Numbered from the stretch's first letter, positions 11,381-21,334 are shown. The stretch is DNA of 64,000 bases from Sphingomonas sp. LR60 (GCF_036855935.1 NZ_JASPFK010000001.1:2792501-2856500), one strand, 5' to 3'. Notes: generated from the letters alone by a model not told the origin. Translations and numbers: made by a program.

Positions 11381-12655
11381 TCAACGCCGCGACCAACGCG
11401 CCATCGTCCGCGCTCCATGCAACAGCACGGTTGGCAGGTGGCGGGCAAGAGCGAAACCGCGCACCCGCCGCGGTTTCTCTAACGCGATCTGCGGGTTATA
11501 GCTTGTCGGGGCCAGCAGCATCCGCGCGACCTCGCGCCCTACGATGGCGTTGGTGGCGATACCCCGGCCATTGCACGCCTGCACCGCCAGCAGCCGCTCA
11601 TCGAGCCTGACGACGCGCGGGAGCAGACTGCTGTTCATCCATGCCACGCCTTCCCACAAATGGGCGATCTCAAACGGTTCGTGGTAGCGCAGCATATCGT
11701 GCAGCCGCTTGTTCACCGCCGCCTCGATGCCCGCTGCACTGGTATGCGCGGCGACGGGATAATAGGTAAGCAGCCGATCACCGGCGATCCAACGTATCGA
11801 AAAGATGTCGTGTTCCAGGTCAGTGAGCGCCTGGCCATGCGGCAGCACCGCCGCGCGCATCGCCGCCGATAGCGGGTGCGTGACCAGCTCGTGGATGCGC
11901 ATCGGCAAGACGGTTTCGCGCAGCAACGGATGAAGGCGGTGGTTGCCGCCGTTGGCGCACAGAACGACCCGCGCGGCACGCACCGACCCGTCCTTGGTCT
12001 TGAGACACCAGGCGTCCTGCTCCCGGGTCAATGCGGTTGCCGGACTGTGATGAAACAGCCGACCGCCGGCTGCCACCAACCGATCGGCCAGCCCGTGGGC
12101 GAGCCGCACCGGATCGATCCCGCCCCCGCTCGCATCGAGTATCCCGGCGGCGTACCCCTGCGTGCCCGTGAGATTCGCGACGTCAGCGGCGTCCAGTATC
12201 GTGAGATCCTCGCGAAAGGGCCGCCATTCGTCGACCACCGTCGTCAGGCGTCGTAGCGCATCCGCCCCGCGGGCAGGCGCGACGAAGCCATGCGGGCGAG
12301 CGTCGCATTCGATCCCGTGCTCGCGGATGAGGCCGAAGAGATGGCCGCCGCTCTCCCCGATCAGCCGGAGCCAACCGCCCCCGACGTCGCGCCCCAGGCG
12401 GGACAGCACCCGCCTGGGGGTGGTGCGCACCAGTTGCGGCGCGACGATCCCCGCCGAGGCGCCCAACGCGCCCGCGCCCGGCACGCTTTCCTCCACCACC
12501 ACCACCTCGCGTCCCGCTTCGGCAAGCTGAAGCGCGAGCGAAAGGCCGGCGATGCCCGCACCCACGATCGCGAACTCGCTATTCTCGCTGCCACGAAGCG
12601 GCGGGTGCGACACCGCCTGCCCCGCGTGCGTCTGCCAGAACGATGCGGCGATCAT
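11381..12655 (-). CDS. FAD-dependent oxidoreductase (DadA/glycine oxidase family)
   Basis: About 424 residues from the ATG at 12655. The N-terminal Rossmann motif AIVGAGIAGLSLALQLAEAG, the acidic end of the second strand (VVVVEE) and the C-terminal ACNGRGIATNAIVGREVARML (second FAD contact) define the DAO family of amine and D-amino acid oxidases. An upstream TTG (12697) would add 14 residues; I prefer the ATG because the dinucleotide fold starts soon after. It is transcribed with the BASS transporter. Substrate unknown. Confidence 0.8.
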   Translation of the reverse strand: MIAASFWQTHAGQAVSHPPLRGSENSEFAIVGAGIAGLSLALQLAEAGREVVVVEESVPGAGALGASAGIVAPQLVRTTPRRVLSRLGRDVGGGWLRLIGESGGHLFGLIREHGIECDARPHGFVAPARGADALRRLTTVVDEWRPFREDLTILDAADVANLTGTQGYAAGILDASGGGIDPVRLAHGLADRLVAAGGRLFHHSPATALTREQDAWCLKTKDGSVRAARVVLCANGGNHRLHPLLRETVLPMRIHELVTHPLSAAMRAAVLPHGQALTDLEHDIFSIRWIAGDRLLTYYPVAAHTSAAGIEAAVNKRLHDMLRYHEPFEIAHLWEGVAWMNSSLLPRVVRLDERLLAVQACNGRGIATNAIVGREVARMLLAPTSYNPQIALEKPRRVRGFALARHLPTVLLHGARTMARWSRR

Positions 12656-12775
12656 ACGCCCGTCCGAACCGGCACCCCGATGCGCCTGGCTCACCAACCC
12701 CGATCCTGTCGCATGATCATGCCGCGCCCCCGGTTCGCGTTCAAATGAACGTATCGGCCGCGAACATGCGCACTG

Positions 12776-13249
12776 TCAACTTTCCGGCGCCTTCCGCTCG
12801 CCCGAGCGGGACAGGTTGCTGCCGATGATCTGCAGCGTCGCGACGAACCGCTGCAATTCGTCGTGACTAAGCCCGGCGGTCGCCTCGACGAACAAGGGCG
12901 CGACCAGCGGCGTCAACGTGTCGAGCAAGGCGCGCCCCTCCGGCGACATCCGCACGTCGGTGGCGCGGCTGTCTTCCTCGCTTTGCGCGGCAAGGACGAG
13001 GCCAAGCTCGACCATCCGCTCGACGATGCGACTCACGGTCGGCCGCTTGATCAGCGCCATATCCGCCAGATCGGTCATGCGGCAGGGTTGGTGGTCGCGC
13101 AGCACGGTCATGATCCGGTACATCGCCTTGTTCGCACCATGCGCCGCGAGCACCGCATCCATGTTGCGGTGGTACATATAATCGGCGTGCGCGATCAGAT
13201 AGAAAGGCGACGTGGCCAGGCGAAACGCCTCGCTCGTCGGATCGAACAT
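12776..13249 (-). CDS. MarR-family transcriptional regulator
   Basis: A 157-residue winged-helix regulator read from the ATG at 13249; upstream in-frame starts would add a disordered tail. The recognition-helix region is LADMALIKRPTVSRIVERMVELGLV, followed by the wing with EEDSRATDVRMSPEGRALL, typical of MarR proteins. It is divergent from the M24 peptidase gene, with about 200 bases between, and is the likely controller of the peptide locus that runs rightward to 21303. The effector is unknown. Confidence 0.8.
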   Translation of the reverse strand: MFDPTSEAFRLATSPFYLIAHADYMYHRNMDAVLAAHGANKAMYRIMTVLRDHQPCRMTDLADMALIKRPTVSRIVERMVELGLVLAAQSEEDSRATDVRMSPEGRALLDTLTPLVAPLFVEATAGLSHDELQRFVATLQIIGSNLSRSGERKAPES

Positions 13250-13395
13250 TCGGTTGCCGGTCACTGCGCATCCTCTCTCCGCGACGCCGCCGGTCGCCTC
13301 ATCCATCGATCCGCTCGGGCCGGCTGCCCCTTCCTGTCGTGCACCCGCCACCGCGGCAATTGCCCAATCTTATGGGCGACCGCAAATAAGGCGGC

Positions 13396-13425
13396 TTGAC
13401 AGATGCATAAGGTTACGTTCATTTT
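13396..13425 (+). promoter_or_regulatory. Candidate promoter for the peptide-scavenging operon
   Basis: A consensus TTGACA box at 13396-13401 is followed by AT-richer sequence; a weak -10 candidate (CATTTT) lies at 13420-13425. This is about 30 bases before the M24 peptidase start. Only the -35 box is convincing. Confidence 0.35.
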
Positions 13426-13455
13426 CACGCAACAGATATAAGCGGGGGTCAGGTG

Positions 13456-14886
13456 ATGGCGTGGGCCAAGGTTTTCGGCGTGGTGCGATATGCGGCAGCG
13501 TTGATGGGAGCGTCTGCGCTCGTCGCGGTAGCGGCTGCGCAAGGGCCTTCACGCGCGCAGATGGGCCAACGCATGGCACGGGAACCCGTTACGGCACCGA
13601 TCCTGCCGATGAGCGAGACCGAGCAGCGCGCACCGTCGCTGCCCCCGGTCCTGTCGATCCGCGACCGCGCCAAGCTGCAGAACGCGATCCTTGCCGAGCG
13701 GCTCGACACTCTGGTGCCGAAGCTGATGCGCGCGCAGGGCGTCGACATGTGGGTGTTGATGGCCCGCGAATATTTCGAGGAGCCGGTGGTCGCCACCATG
13801 CTCAACTCCGAAAGCCTGCACGCGCGGCGACGCACGATCCTGATCTTCTTCGACCCCGGCGCGGGCAAGCCGATCGAGCGCCTGACGGTCAGCCGTTACG
13901 GATTGGGCGGCTTGTTCAACCCGGCCTGGGACCCGGACAAGCAGCCCGATCAATGGAAGGCGGTCGCCGATCTGATCGCAGCGCGCAATCCGCGGAAGAT
14001 CGCGATCAACACCTCCGCCGTCTCGGCCTTCGCCGACGGGATGACGCTGAGCCAATATAATGAGATGACAGCCGCATTATCGCCCGACCTGCGCCGCCGG
14101 ATCGTTCCGGGCGACCGGCTGGCGATCGGTTGGCTGGAAACCCGCATCCCAGCCGAGATGCGGATCTATCCCGGCATTCTCCGCCTGGCGCATGGCCTCA
14201 TCGGCGAGGCGTTCTCCCGCAAGGTCATCACCCCCGGCCGCACCACCAGCGACGACGTGGTCTGGTGGTATCGCCAGCGCGTGTCAGACCTGGGGCTGTC
14301 GACATGGTTCCAGCCATCGGTCGGCATCATTCGCCGCGGCGCGTCGACCATGTTGGAGGGCGACACGGTGATCCAGCCGGGCGATCTGCTGTGGACTGAT
14401 TTCGGCATCACCTATCTCCGGCTCAACACCGACACGCAGCATCTCGCTTATGTGCTCAAGCCGGGCGAGCGTGCGGTCCCGCCCGGGCTGGCGGCGGGCC
14501 TGAAAGCGGCAAACGGGGTGCAGGACGCGCTCCTTTCCTCGTTCGAGGTCGGCAAGAGCGGCAACGAGGTCTTGGCGGCGGCGCGCGCCAAGGCGATCGC
14601 GGCCGGGTTGAAGCCGACCATCTACACCCACCCGCTCGGCTACCATGGCCATGCAGCCGGCACCGCGATCGGCTTTTGGGACAAGCAGAGCGGCGACGAG
14701 CGCGGCGAGTATCCGATCCACGCCGACACCGCCTGGTCGATCGAGCTGGCCGCTTATGCACCGGTGCCGGAATGGGGCGGACAGGAGGTGCAGTTCCGCG
14801 CCGAGGAAAACGCCTTCTACGACGGGCAGCGGGTGCGCTTCCTCGACGGACGACAGACCGAGATCACCCCGATCCCGTCCAAGTAG
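13456..14886 (+). CDS. M24-family metallopeptidase (Xaa-Pro aminopeptidase-like), exported
   Basis: A 476-residue protein with a signal peptide (YAAALMGASALVAVAAAQG), a creatinase-like N-terminal domain (VDMWVLMAREYFEEP) and a pita-bread catalytic domain. Expected metal ligands are visible: Asp residues in LLWTDFGITYLRLNTDTQH, His in THPLGYHGHAAG, and Glu in WSIELAAYAPVPEWGGQ and RAEENAFYDG. An in-frame GTG sits one codon earlier (13453). The enzyme would cleave N-terminal residues from short peptides, probably in the periplasm. It heads a same-strand set with a hydrolase, a TonB receptor and an M20 peptidase. Confidence 0.85.
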   Translation: MAWAKVFGVVRYAAALMGASALVAVAAAQGPSRAQMGQRMAREPVTAPILPMSETEQRAPSLPPVLSIRDRAKLQNAILAERLDTLVPKLMRAQGVDMWVLMAREYFEEPVVATMLNSESLHARRRTILIFFDPGAGKPIERLTVSRYGLGGLFNPAWDPDKQPDQWKAVADLIAARNPRKIAINTSAVSAFADGMTLSQYNEMTAALSPDLRRRIVPGDRLAIGWLETRIPAEMRIYPGILRLAHGLIGEAFSRKVITPGRTTSDDVVWWYRQRVSDLGLSTWFQPSVGIIRRGASTMLEGDTVIQPGDLLWTDFGITYLRLNTDTQHLAYVLKPGERAVPPGLAAGLKAANGVQDALLSSFEVGKSGNEVLAAARAKAIAAGLKPTIYTHPLGYHGHAAGTAIGFWDKQSGDERGEYPIHADTAWSIELAAYAPVPEWGGQEVQFRAEENAFYDGQRVRFLDGRQTEITPIPSK

Positions 14887-14926
14887 GGGACGGACACGGG
14901 GCGCGTCGACAACAGGGGATGGGGCG

Positions 14927-16639
14927 ATGATGAGACGGTGGGCGGCAGGGGTGACGGCGGCGCTGGTGGCAGCGACACCCGTCATGGCGGACGAGTTCCG
15001 GGTCACGTTGCCCGCAAGCGCGGCGGCGGATGGCGTCGACGGCCGGGTGCTGGTGATCCTGACCAAGGAGAAGGCGATCGAGCCGCGCTTTCAGGTGAGG
15101 CCCGATTATTTTGGCGCGCAAGTGTTCGGCGTCACCGTCGATGGGCTGCGCCGCGGACAATCCGCGACGGTTGGGGCGGACGTGCTCGGTTTTCCGGCGC
15201 TCAGCACGAAGCAGGTGCCCAAAGGGCGTTACTGGGCTCAGCCGGTGCTGCACCGGTACGACACCTACAAGCTGTCGAACGGCCGCACGGTGAAGCTGCC
15301 TGCCCCGCGCGGCGCGGGCCAGAACTGGCGGCTTGAGCCAGGCAATTTCTTCGGCACGCTTCGCCAAATCGACTTCGACCCTGCCGGCCGGACGTCGATC
15401 CCGCTCGAGCTGGATCAGATGAACCCGCCGATCGCCGAGCCCAAGGACACCGAGTTCGTTCGCCACTTCAAGGTACGCAACGAGCGACTGTCGAAATTCT
15501 GGGGTCGCGACATCTATATCCGCGGGCATGTGCTGGTGCCGCGCGACTTCGACAAGCATCCGGAGGCGCGCTATCCGCTGATGATCTTCCACGGACATTT
15601 TCCGGACGATTTCGGTGGCTTCCGCACCACGCCGCCCGATCCGAAGCTGACGTGCGAGCCTAGCGAACGATTTAACCTCCCCTGCTACAATCGCGACGAG
15701 CAACAAGAGGCTTACGACTTCTATCGCAAGTGGGTGTCCGACAAGTTCCCGCGCTATCTGGTCGTCGAGATCGACCATTCCAACCCGTATTACGATGACA
15801 GCTATGCGGTGAACTCGGCCAATCTCGGGCCTTATGGTGACGCCATCACCTACGATTTCATTCCGGAGCTGGAGCGGCGCTACCGCGGGCTCGGGGCGGG
15901 CTGGTCACGCTTTCTCTACGGCGGCTCGACCGGCGGCTGGGAGGCGCTGGGCGTCCAGATCAAATATCCCGACCAGTACAACGGCGCCTTCGCCGCCTGC
16001 CCCGACCCGATCGACTTCCGTCAGACGATGACGGTGAACATCTACAACGACGCCAACGCCTACCGCTACGATGGCCCGTTCGGCAGCGTCGAGCATCCGG
16101 GCAAACGCGACTGGCTGGATCACGTGCCCTATACGATCGAACAGGAAAACCGGCTCGAGCTGGTGCTCGGCGACAAGTCGCGGTCGGGCGGTCAGTGGGA
16201 CATCTGGGAAGCCGTCTACTCACCGCAGGGTGACGACGGCTATCCGAAGCGGATCTGGGACAAGCGCACCGGTGTGATCGACAAGGATGTGGCCGCCCAT
16301 TGGCGCGACAATTACGATCTCCGCAACATCCTGCAACGCGATTGGAAAACGCTGGCGCCCAAGCTTCAGGGCAAGATCCACATCTATGTCGGCGATATGG
16401 ACAATTTTTATCTAAACAACGCCGTCTATCTCATGGAAGATTTCCTGAAAATGACCAAGCCGGCCTATGGCGGAGAAGTGGATTACGGCGACCGTCGCGA
16501 ACATTGCTGGAACGGTGACCATTCCACGTCGAATGCGATCGGACGACTTCGCTACAACAGCTTCTACTTGCCGAAGATCATGAAGCGTATCGAGGCTAGC
16601 GCACCGAAGGGCGCCGACCTCACTAGCTGGCGATACTGA
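14927..16639 (+). CDS. Exported alpha/beta-hydrolase-fold protein (esterase-like)
   Basis: A 570-residue protein starting at the ATG at 14927 with signal peptide AAGVTAALVAATPVMADE. The first ~180 residues form an uncharacterised beta-rich domain. The second part is an alpha/beta hydrolase of the putative-esterase type, with the oxyanion region PLMIFHGHFPDD and nucleophile elbow GGSTGGW near residue 330 (Ser candidate). His candidates lie in DRREHCWNGDHST near the C-terminus. I cannot assign a substrate; co-location with two peptidases suggests it acts on peptides or peptide-linked esters. The 40-base spacing from the M24 gene suggests one transcript. Confidence 0.7.
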   Translation: MMRRWAAGVTAALVAATPVMADEFRVTLPASAAADGVDGRVLVILTKEKAIEPRFQVRPDYFGAQVFGVTVDGLRRGQSATVGADVLGFPALSTKQVPKGRYWAQPVLHRYDTYKLSNGRTVKLPAPRGAGQNWRLEPGNFFGTLRQIDFDPAGRTSIPLELDQMNPPIAEPKDTEFVRHFKVRNERLSKFWGRDIYIRGHVLVPRDFDKHPEARYPLMIFHGHFPDDFGGFRTTPPDPKLTCEPSERFNLPCYNRDEQQEAYDFYRKWVSDKFPRYLVVEIDHSNPYYDDSYAVNSANLGPYGDAITYDFIPELERRYRGLGAGWSRFLYGGSTGGWEALGVQIKYPDQYNGAFAACPDPIDFRQTMTVNIYNDANAYRYDGPFGSVEHPGKRDWLDHVPYTIEQENRLELVLGDKSRSGGQWDIWEAVYSPQGDDGYPKRIWDKRTGVIDKDVAAHWRDNYDLRNILQRDWKTLAPKLQGKIHIYVGDMDNFYLNNAVYLMEDFLKMTKPAYGGEVDYGDRREHCWNGDHSTSNAIGRLRYNSFYLPKIMKRIEASAPKGADLTSWRY

Positions 16640-16775
16640 AGACCCACGAACGACGGCCGACAACGGCCGCGATCACCGGAGGAACAGGCGCCCGCCCGCG
16701 CGGGGCGGCGCGTCGCGGATAGACGCGCGCCCGCCGCCAGCGCGGCGGTGCCCGCCCAAAAGGGAGACAAGGGAC
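16640..16775 (+). other. GC-rich leader with short hairpins before TonB receptor
   Basis: A 136-base gap with several potential stems, the clearest being GCGCGTC (16708-16714) pairing with GACGCGC (16722-16728) across a 7-base loop. No U-tract follows. It may modulate or stabilise the receptor message rather than end transcription. Confidence 0.35.
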
Positions 16776-19700
16776 GTGAACAACAGGCATCGCTCAACCC
16801 TACTGGCCAGCACGATCATGTGGGGCGTGATCGCGCTCCCCGCTGCGGCGCAGGAGACGTCTTCTGCACCCTCTGTCGAGGCACAGAGCGCCGATCTGGA
16901 GAATGAGGCGGCCACGATCGTCGTCACCGGCTCGCGCATCCGCTCCGCCAATGCCACCAGCATCAGCCCCGTAATCCAGGTGACGGGCGAGGAGTTCGTG
17001 ACCCGCGGTGCGACCCGCAGCGAGGATCTGGTCAACCAGCTGCCGCAGGTGTTCGCGGCACAGGGCTCCGCCAATTCCAACGAGGCGACCGGCACCGCGC
17101 AGGTCGACCTGCGCGGGCTGACGCCGGTCCGTACGCTCGTGCTCGTCAATGGAAAGCGGCTGCCCTACGGCAGCCCCAAGGCGGTGCCGTCCGACCTCAA
17201 CCAGGTGCCCGCCGCGCTGGTGCGCAACGTCGAAGTGCTTACCGGTGGCGCGTCTGCGGTCTATGGCTCGGATGCCATTGCCGGTGTCGTCAATTTCAAT
17301 CTGATCGACAATTTCGAAGGCGTGAAGCTCAACGCCGGGCTCAGCATGTACCAGCACAGCAATGGCAATCGCCGTCTTCGCGACCTGCTGGACACGAACG
17401 ACCGAGTGGTGCCCGGTGCCTATCCAAAGCCTGACAAGTCGGTGTGGAACGGCTTCACGCAGGATTATTCGGCCGTCATGGGCACCAACATGGCCGATGG
17501 GCGCGGGAACATCACCGCTTATGCCACCTATCGGAAGATCCGCCCGATCCTTCAGGCCGACTATGACTATAGCGCGTGCGCACTGGGGACCGCCGGCAAT
17601 GGCGGGGACACCTACGCCTGCAGCGGCTCCGGCTTCAACGACCCCGCCAACATCGCCAACACCGGCGCGGTGGCGAACGTGCCGACACAGTTCCGCGTCG
17701 ACAATGGTCAGTTCGTCGCCGGGCGTCGCACGTATAATTTTGCGCCTGCCAATTACTACCAGCGCCCCGATGAGCGCTATACGCTGGGCGCGATCGGCCA
17801 CATCGAGCTGAGCGAGCGGGTGATCCCCTATTTCGAGCTGAGCTACATGAACGACCGCTCGACCGCGCAGATCGCACCGGGGACAGTGTCGGGTGGCGTG
17901 CTGGGCAGCGGGGGCGGCCTCAACTGCGACAATCCGTTACTCAGTGCGCAGCAGGTTCAGTTCGTTTGCGACGCGGCAGGCCTGTCGACCGCCAGCAACT
18001 ACAACGCGGCCGGCGCCTATGTCGGGCCGGCGGCGATCGCCCCGGGCATCCTGATCAGCCGACGCAACGTGGAAGGCGGCGCACGCCAGGACGACATTCG
18101 CCACTCGACCTTCCGCATCGTCGGCGGCGTGCGCGGCCAGCTCGACCGTGCGTTCAGCTATGACGTTTACGCCAGCTACGCGCGGGTCGACTATCGCAGC
18201 CGATTCACCGGTGACGCGAACGTCCAGCGAGTCGCCAATGCGCTGAACGCCGTGGTCGACCGCCGCTCCGGTTCGGCGACCTTCGGTCAGGCGGTGTGCG
18301 CCATCAATGCCGACGCGGTCTCAGCCAACGACGATCCGAGCTGCGCGCCGCTGGATTATTTCAGCGGACGGCCGGCCAGCGCCGCTGCGGTTGGCTATAT
18401 CGCCGAGGCCAAGAGCATCGTCGGCGACACCGGGCTGACCAATATCGTCGCCTCGCTGAACGGCGATCTGGGCAAATACGGCGCGATCCTGCCTTGGGCC
18501 GAGAGCGGCATCGGCATCGCGATCGGTGTGGAGTATCGCAAGAACACGCTCGAGCTGCTGCCCGACGAAGTATATCAGAATGCGGTTTCGCCCGAATTCC
18601 CGGTCAGCGGCTCGACCACCGCCAAGGAGGTGTTCGGCGAGCTGAACGTGCCGTTCGTCGAGTCACGGCCGTTCTTCCACCTGCTCTCGTTTGAAGGCGC
18701 CTATCGTTATTCGGACTATGACACGGGCTTCAAGACGCACACCTACAAGCTGGGGCTGAACTGGGCACCGGTGCGCTCGGCACGGTTCCGCGGCAGCTAC
18801 CAGCGCGCGGTGCGTGCACCCAACGTGGTCGAGCTGTTCTCCTCCCAGTCGTTGTTCGAGGTGGAACTGACCGAGCTTGCCAATGGGCTCTACGATCCCT
18901 GCGCGGGAGAAACTCCCTTCGCTTCCGCCGAGCAATGCGCCCGCACGGGCGTGAGCGCTGCGCAATATGGGCGAATCATCGACAATCCGGCGGGCCAGTT
19001 CAACTCCCTGATCGGCGGCAACCGCGATCTCGATCCCGAAAAGGCCGATACTTGGTCGGCCGGCCTGGTGTTCGAGCCGACGTTCGTGCCGCGGCTCTCG
19101 CTGTCGGTCGACTATTTCGACATTCGCGTGAAGAACCTGGTGGGCAGCGTGAATCCCAATCTGGCGCTCACCAACTGCCTCGGTACGGGCGATCCGTTCT
19201 TCTGTGGCCTGATCAATCGCGGTGCGGGCGGGACGCTGTTCCTTAACGACACCGGCTATTTCCGGCGCTTCAACGTCAATACCGGTTCGCTGAGCACACG
19301 CGGGATCGACGTCGCGCTCGACTATCGCATCCCGAGCGGACGGTTCGGCAGCTTCGCGCTCAATCTGGCGGGCACCTATCTGGCGGAATACGAGACCGTG
19401 CCGCTGCCGGGCTCACCCGCCTCGGACGTGTACGACTGCAAGGGCCTGTACGGCGGCCTGTGCGGACGCCCGCGCCCCGAGTGGCGGCACCGGATGCTGG
19501 CCACCTGGAACACGCCAGGCGGCGTCGGCGTGAACCTGACATGGCGTTATATCTCCGCGGTCAAGATCGCGCAGACCAGCGACCAGCCGGCGCTTGCCGG
19601 CAGCTACGCCACGCTCAATAAGCAGCTCAACAGCCGCAGCTATTTCGATCTTGCCTTCACCTTCGATGCCAAGGAGAATATCCGCTTCACGCTCGGCATG

Positions 19701-19835
19701 AACAACCTGCTGGACAAACAGCCGCCGCTGACGACCACCTCCGCGATCGAGGATGGCGGCAACGGCAACACCTACCCGCAATTCTACGATGCCACCGGAC
19801 GGTATCTGTTCACCAGCGCCTCGCTGCGCTTCTGA
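16776..19835 (+). CDS. TonB-dependent receptor (peptide locus)
   Basis: A 1019-residue outer-membrane receptor. It starts at GTG 16776 behind a GGGAGACAAGGGA-type ribosome binding site and has a signal peptide (LASTIMWGVIALPAAAQE), a TonB-box-like TIVVTGSRIRS, a plug with VDLRGLTPVRTLVLVNGKR and GGASAVYGSDAIAGVVNF, and a barrel ending YLFTSASLRF. The N-terminal GSRI and the plug style match receptors that sphingomonads and Caulobacter often pair with peptidases. Flanking M24 and M20 peptidases suggest peptides as substrate. Confidence 0.9.
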   Translation: MNNRHRSTLLASTIMWGVIALPAAAQETSSAPSVEAQSADLENEAATIVVTGSRIRSANATSISPVIQVTGEEFVTRGATRSEDLVNQLPQVFAAQGSANSNEATGTAQVDLRGLTPVRTLVLVNGKRLPYGSPKAVPSDLNQVPAALVRNVEVLTGGASAVYGSDAIAGVVNFNLIDNFEGVKLNAGLSMYQHSNGNRRLRDLLDTNDRVVPGAYPKPDKSVWNGFTQDYSAVMGTNMADGRGNITAYATYRKIRPILQADYDYSACALGTAGNGGDTYACSGSGFNDPANIANTGAVANVPTQFRVDNGQFVAGRRTYNFAPANYYQRPDERYTLGAIGHIELSERVIPYFELSYMNDRSTAQIAPGTVSGGVLGSGGGLNCDNPLLSAQQVQFVCDAAGLSTASNYNAAGAYVGPAAIAPGILISRRNVEGGARQDDIRHSTFRIVGGVRGQLDRAFSYDVYASYARVDYRSRFTGDANVQRVANALNAVVDRRSGSATFGQAVCAINADAVSANDDPSCAPLDYFSGRPASAAAVGYIAEAKSIVGDTGLTNIVASLNGDLGKYGAILPWAESGIGIAIGVEYRKNTLELLPDEVYQNAVSPEFPVSGSTTAKEVFGELNVPFVESRPFFHLLSFEGAYRYSDYDTGFKTHTYKLGLNWAPVRSARFRGSYQRAVRAPNVVELFSSQSLFEVELTELANGLYDPCAGETPFASAEQCARTGVSAAQYGRIIDNPAGQFNSLIGGNRDLDPEKADTWSAGLVFEPTFVPRLSLSVDYFDIRVKNLVGSVNPNLALTNCLGTGDPFFCGLINRGAGGTLFLNDTGYFRRFNVNTGSLSTRGIDVALDYRIPSGRFGSFALNLAGTYLAEYETVPLPGSPASDVYDCKGLYGGLCGRPRPEWRHRMLATWNTPGGVGVNLTWRYISAVKIAQTSDQPALAGSYATLNKQLNSRSYFDLAFTFDAKENIRFTLGMNNLLDKQPPLTTTSAIEDGGNGNTYPQFYDATGRYLFTSASLRF

Positions 19836-19846
19836 TGTGGTTCGAC

Positions 19847-19873
19847 CGGGCGAGGCGCGATCTGCCTCGCCCG
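19847..19873 (+). terminator. Perfect 10-bp intercistronic hairpin
   Basis: CGGGCGAGGC at 19847-19856 pairs perfectly with GCCTCGCCCG at 19864-19873 across a 7-base loop, 11 bases after the receptor stop. No T-run follows, so it is more likely an attenuator or mRNA-stability element between the receptor and the M20 peptidase than a full terminator. Confidence 0.6.
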
Positions 19874-19896
19874 TCGGCAAGAAGGACGAGACGTCG

Positions 19897-21303
19897 ATGC
19901 TGCGAATAGCGCTTATTTTCTCCGTAGCCGCGGCATCGGTGCCCGCCGCAGCCGCCGGCGGCAAGGTCCCCGCGCCAACGGACGCGGACCGGGCCGAAGC
20001 GGTCACGCTACTGAAGCAGCTTGTCGCCATCCCCACCGCCAAGGGCCGCGGCCGCGTTCCCGAGCTGATCGATGTACTCGCGGCAAAACTGACCGAAGCC
20101 GGCTTTGCGCCCGATGACATCGTGCGACGGCCGGTCACGGTCGACGGCGAGCAGACGATGGGGTTGATCGTGCGCTACGCCGGGCGAAATCCGTCACTAC
20201 CGCCGGTGGCACTGCTGGCGCACATGGATGTGGTCGACGCCGTCGCCGCCAATTGGGCGACCGAGCCGTACAAGCCCGTGGAGAAGGACGGCTACCTTTA
20301 CGGACGCGGCACGCAGGACAACAAATTTGGCGTCGCGGTGCTGGTCGAAACCTTCGTGCGCCTTCGCCGCGCCGGCTGGCGGCCGAACCGGGATCTGCTG
20401 CTCGCCTTTTCGGGCGACGAAGAGACGGGAATGCGCTCCACCCGTGCGGTCATCGCACATCCTTGGGTGGCGCGGGCGACCTATGCGCTCAACTCCGACG
20501 CAGGGGGCGGGTCGGTGACGGCGGACGGACGCCCGATCGCGTTCGGGATGCAAGCCGCGGAGAAGACCAACGCCACTTTCGCCGTGACGGTCAAGAACCG
20601 CGGCGGCCACAGTTCGGTGCCGCGCAACGACAATGCGATCTACGAACTCGCGCGCGCCTTGACGCGGATCGAGGGAACGCGCTTTCCCGTGCAACTCAAT
20701 AGCGTGACCCGGGCGATGGTCAAACGCGTTGCGGCAGAGCGCGGCGGCGTGTTGGGGGAAGCGTTGACCCGGCTGACCACGGCTCCGGGCGATGCTCAGG
20801 CCTTGGACGTCGTGCGCCGCTATCCCGAGGTTTCGAATATCTTATGGACCACCTGCGTCGCAACGATGTTTGAGGCCGGCAACGCACCCAACGCATTGCC
20901 GCAGAACGCGACGGCTACCGTCAACTGCCGTATCCTTCCGGGCGTCGCCGTCGAGGAAGTCCGGCAGGTGCTGGCACGCGCGGCGGGGCCGGAAACGGCC
21001 ATCGCGTTGGTCGGCGAGGCCGTGGAAAGCCCCGTGTCCGAGCCGCGCGCGGAGGTGACCGCGTTGCTGCAGGTCGGCCTGTCGGCCACCTATCCCGGCG
21101 CGTCGCTTCATCCGACCATGTCGTCGGGTGGTACGGAGGGGCGCGAGTATCGCCGCGCGGGCATCCCCACCTGGGGTGCAGGCAGCCTTGGGCTGGTGCT
21201 GCCTGAAGATAGCCGCGCTCACGGTACCGATGAGCGGATACCGCTTCGTGCCTTCGGGCAGGAGCTCGATTATTGGCAAGAAGTTCTGACGAACATGCAA
21301 TAG
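19897..21303 (+). CDS. M20-family metallopeptidase, exported
   Basis: A 468-residue zinc carboxypeptidase/dipeptidase-type protein. It has a signal peptide (IALIFSVAAASVPAAAAGG) and the M20 metal and catalytic sites: LLAHMDVVDA (His, Asp), YGRGTQDNK (bridging Asp), FSGDEETGM (Glu-Glu), LNSDAGGG (Asp). A dimerisation lid sits in the middle (VKNRGGHSSVPRNDNAIY), and the C-terminal STMSSGGTEGRE-like stretch reads TMSSGGTEGRE. The ATG at 19897 is chosen because the signal peptide begins there. It closes the peptide locus and should complete hydrolysis of imported peptides. Confidence 0.85.
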   Translation: MLRIALIFSVAAASVPAAAAGGKVPAPTDADRAEAVTLLKQLVAIPTAKGRGRVPELIDVLAAKLTEAGFAPDDIVRRPVTVDGEQTMGLIVRYAGRNPSLPPVALLAHMDVVDAVAANWATEPYKPVEKDGYLYGRGTQDNKFGVAVLVETFVRLRRAGWRPNRDLLLAFSGDEETGMRSTRAVIAHPWVARATYALNSDAGGGSVTADGRPIAFGMQAAEKTNATFAVTVKNRGGHSSVPRNDNAIYELARALTRIEGTRFPVQLNSVTRAMVKRVAAERGGVLGEALTRLTTAPGDAQALDVVRRYPEVSNILWTTCVATMFEAGNAPNALPQNATATVNCRILPGVAVEEVRQVLARAAGPETAIALVGEAVESPVSEPRAEVTALLQVGLSATYPGASLHPTMSSGGTEGREYRRAGIPTWGAGSLGLVLPEDSRAHGTDERIPLRAFGQELDYWQEVLTNMQ

Positions 21304-21334
21304 TACGGCTTCTTGATGACCTCACGGGGGCGAT

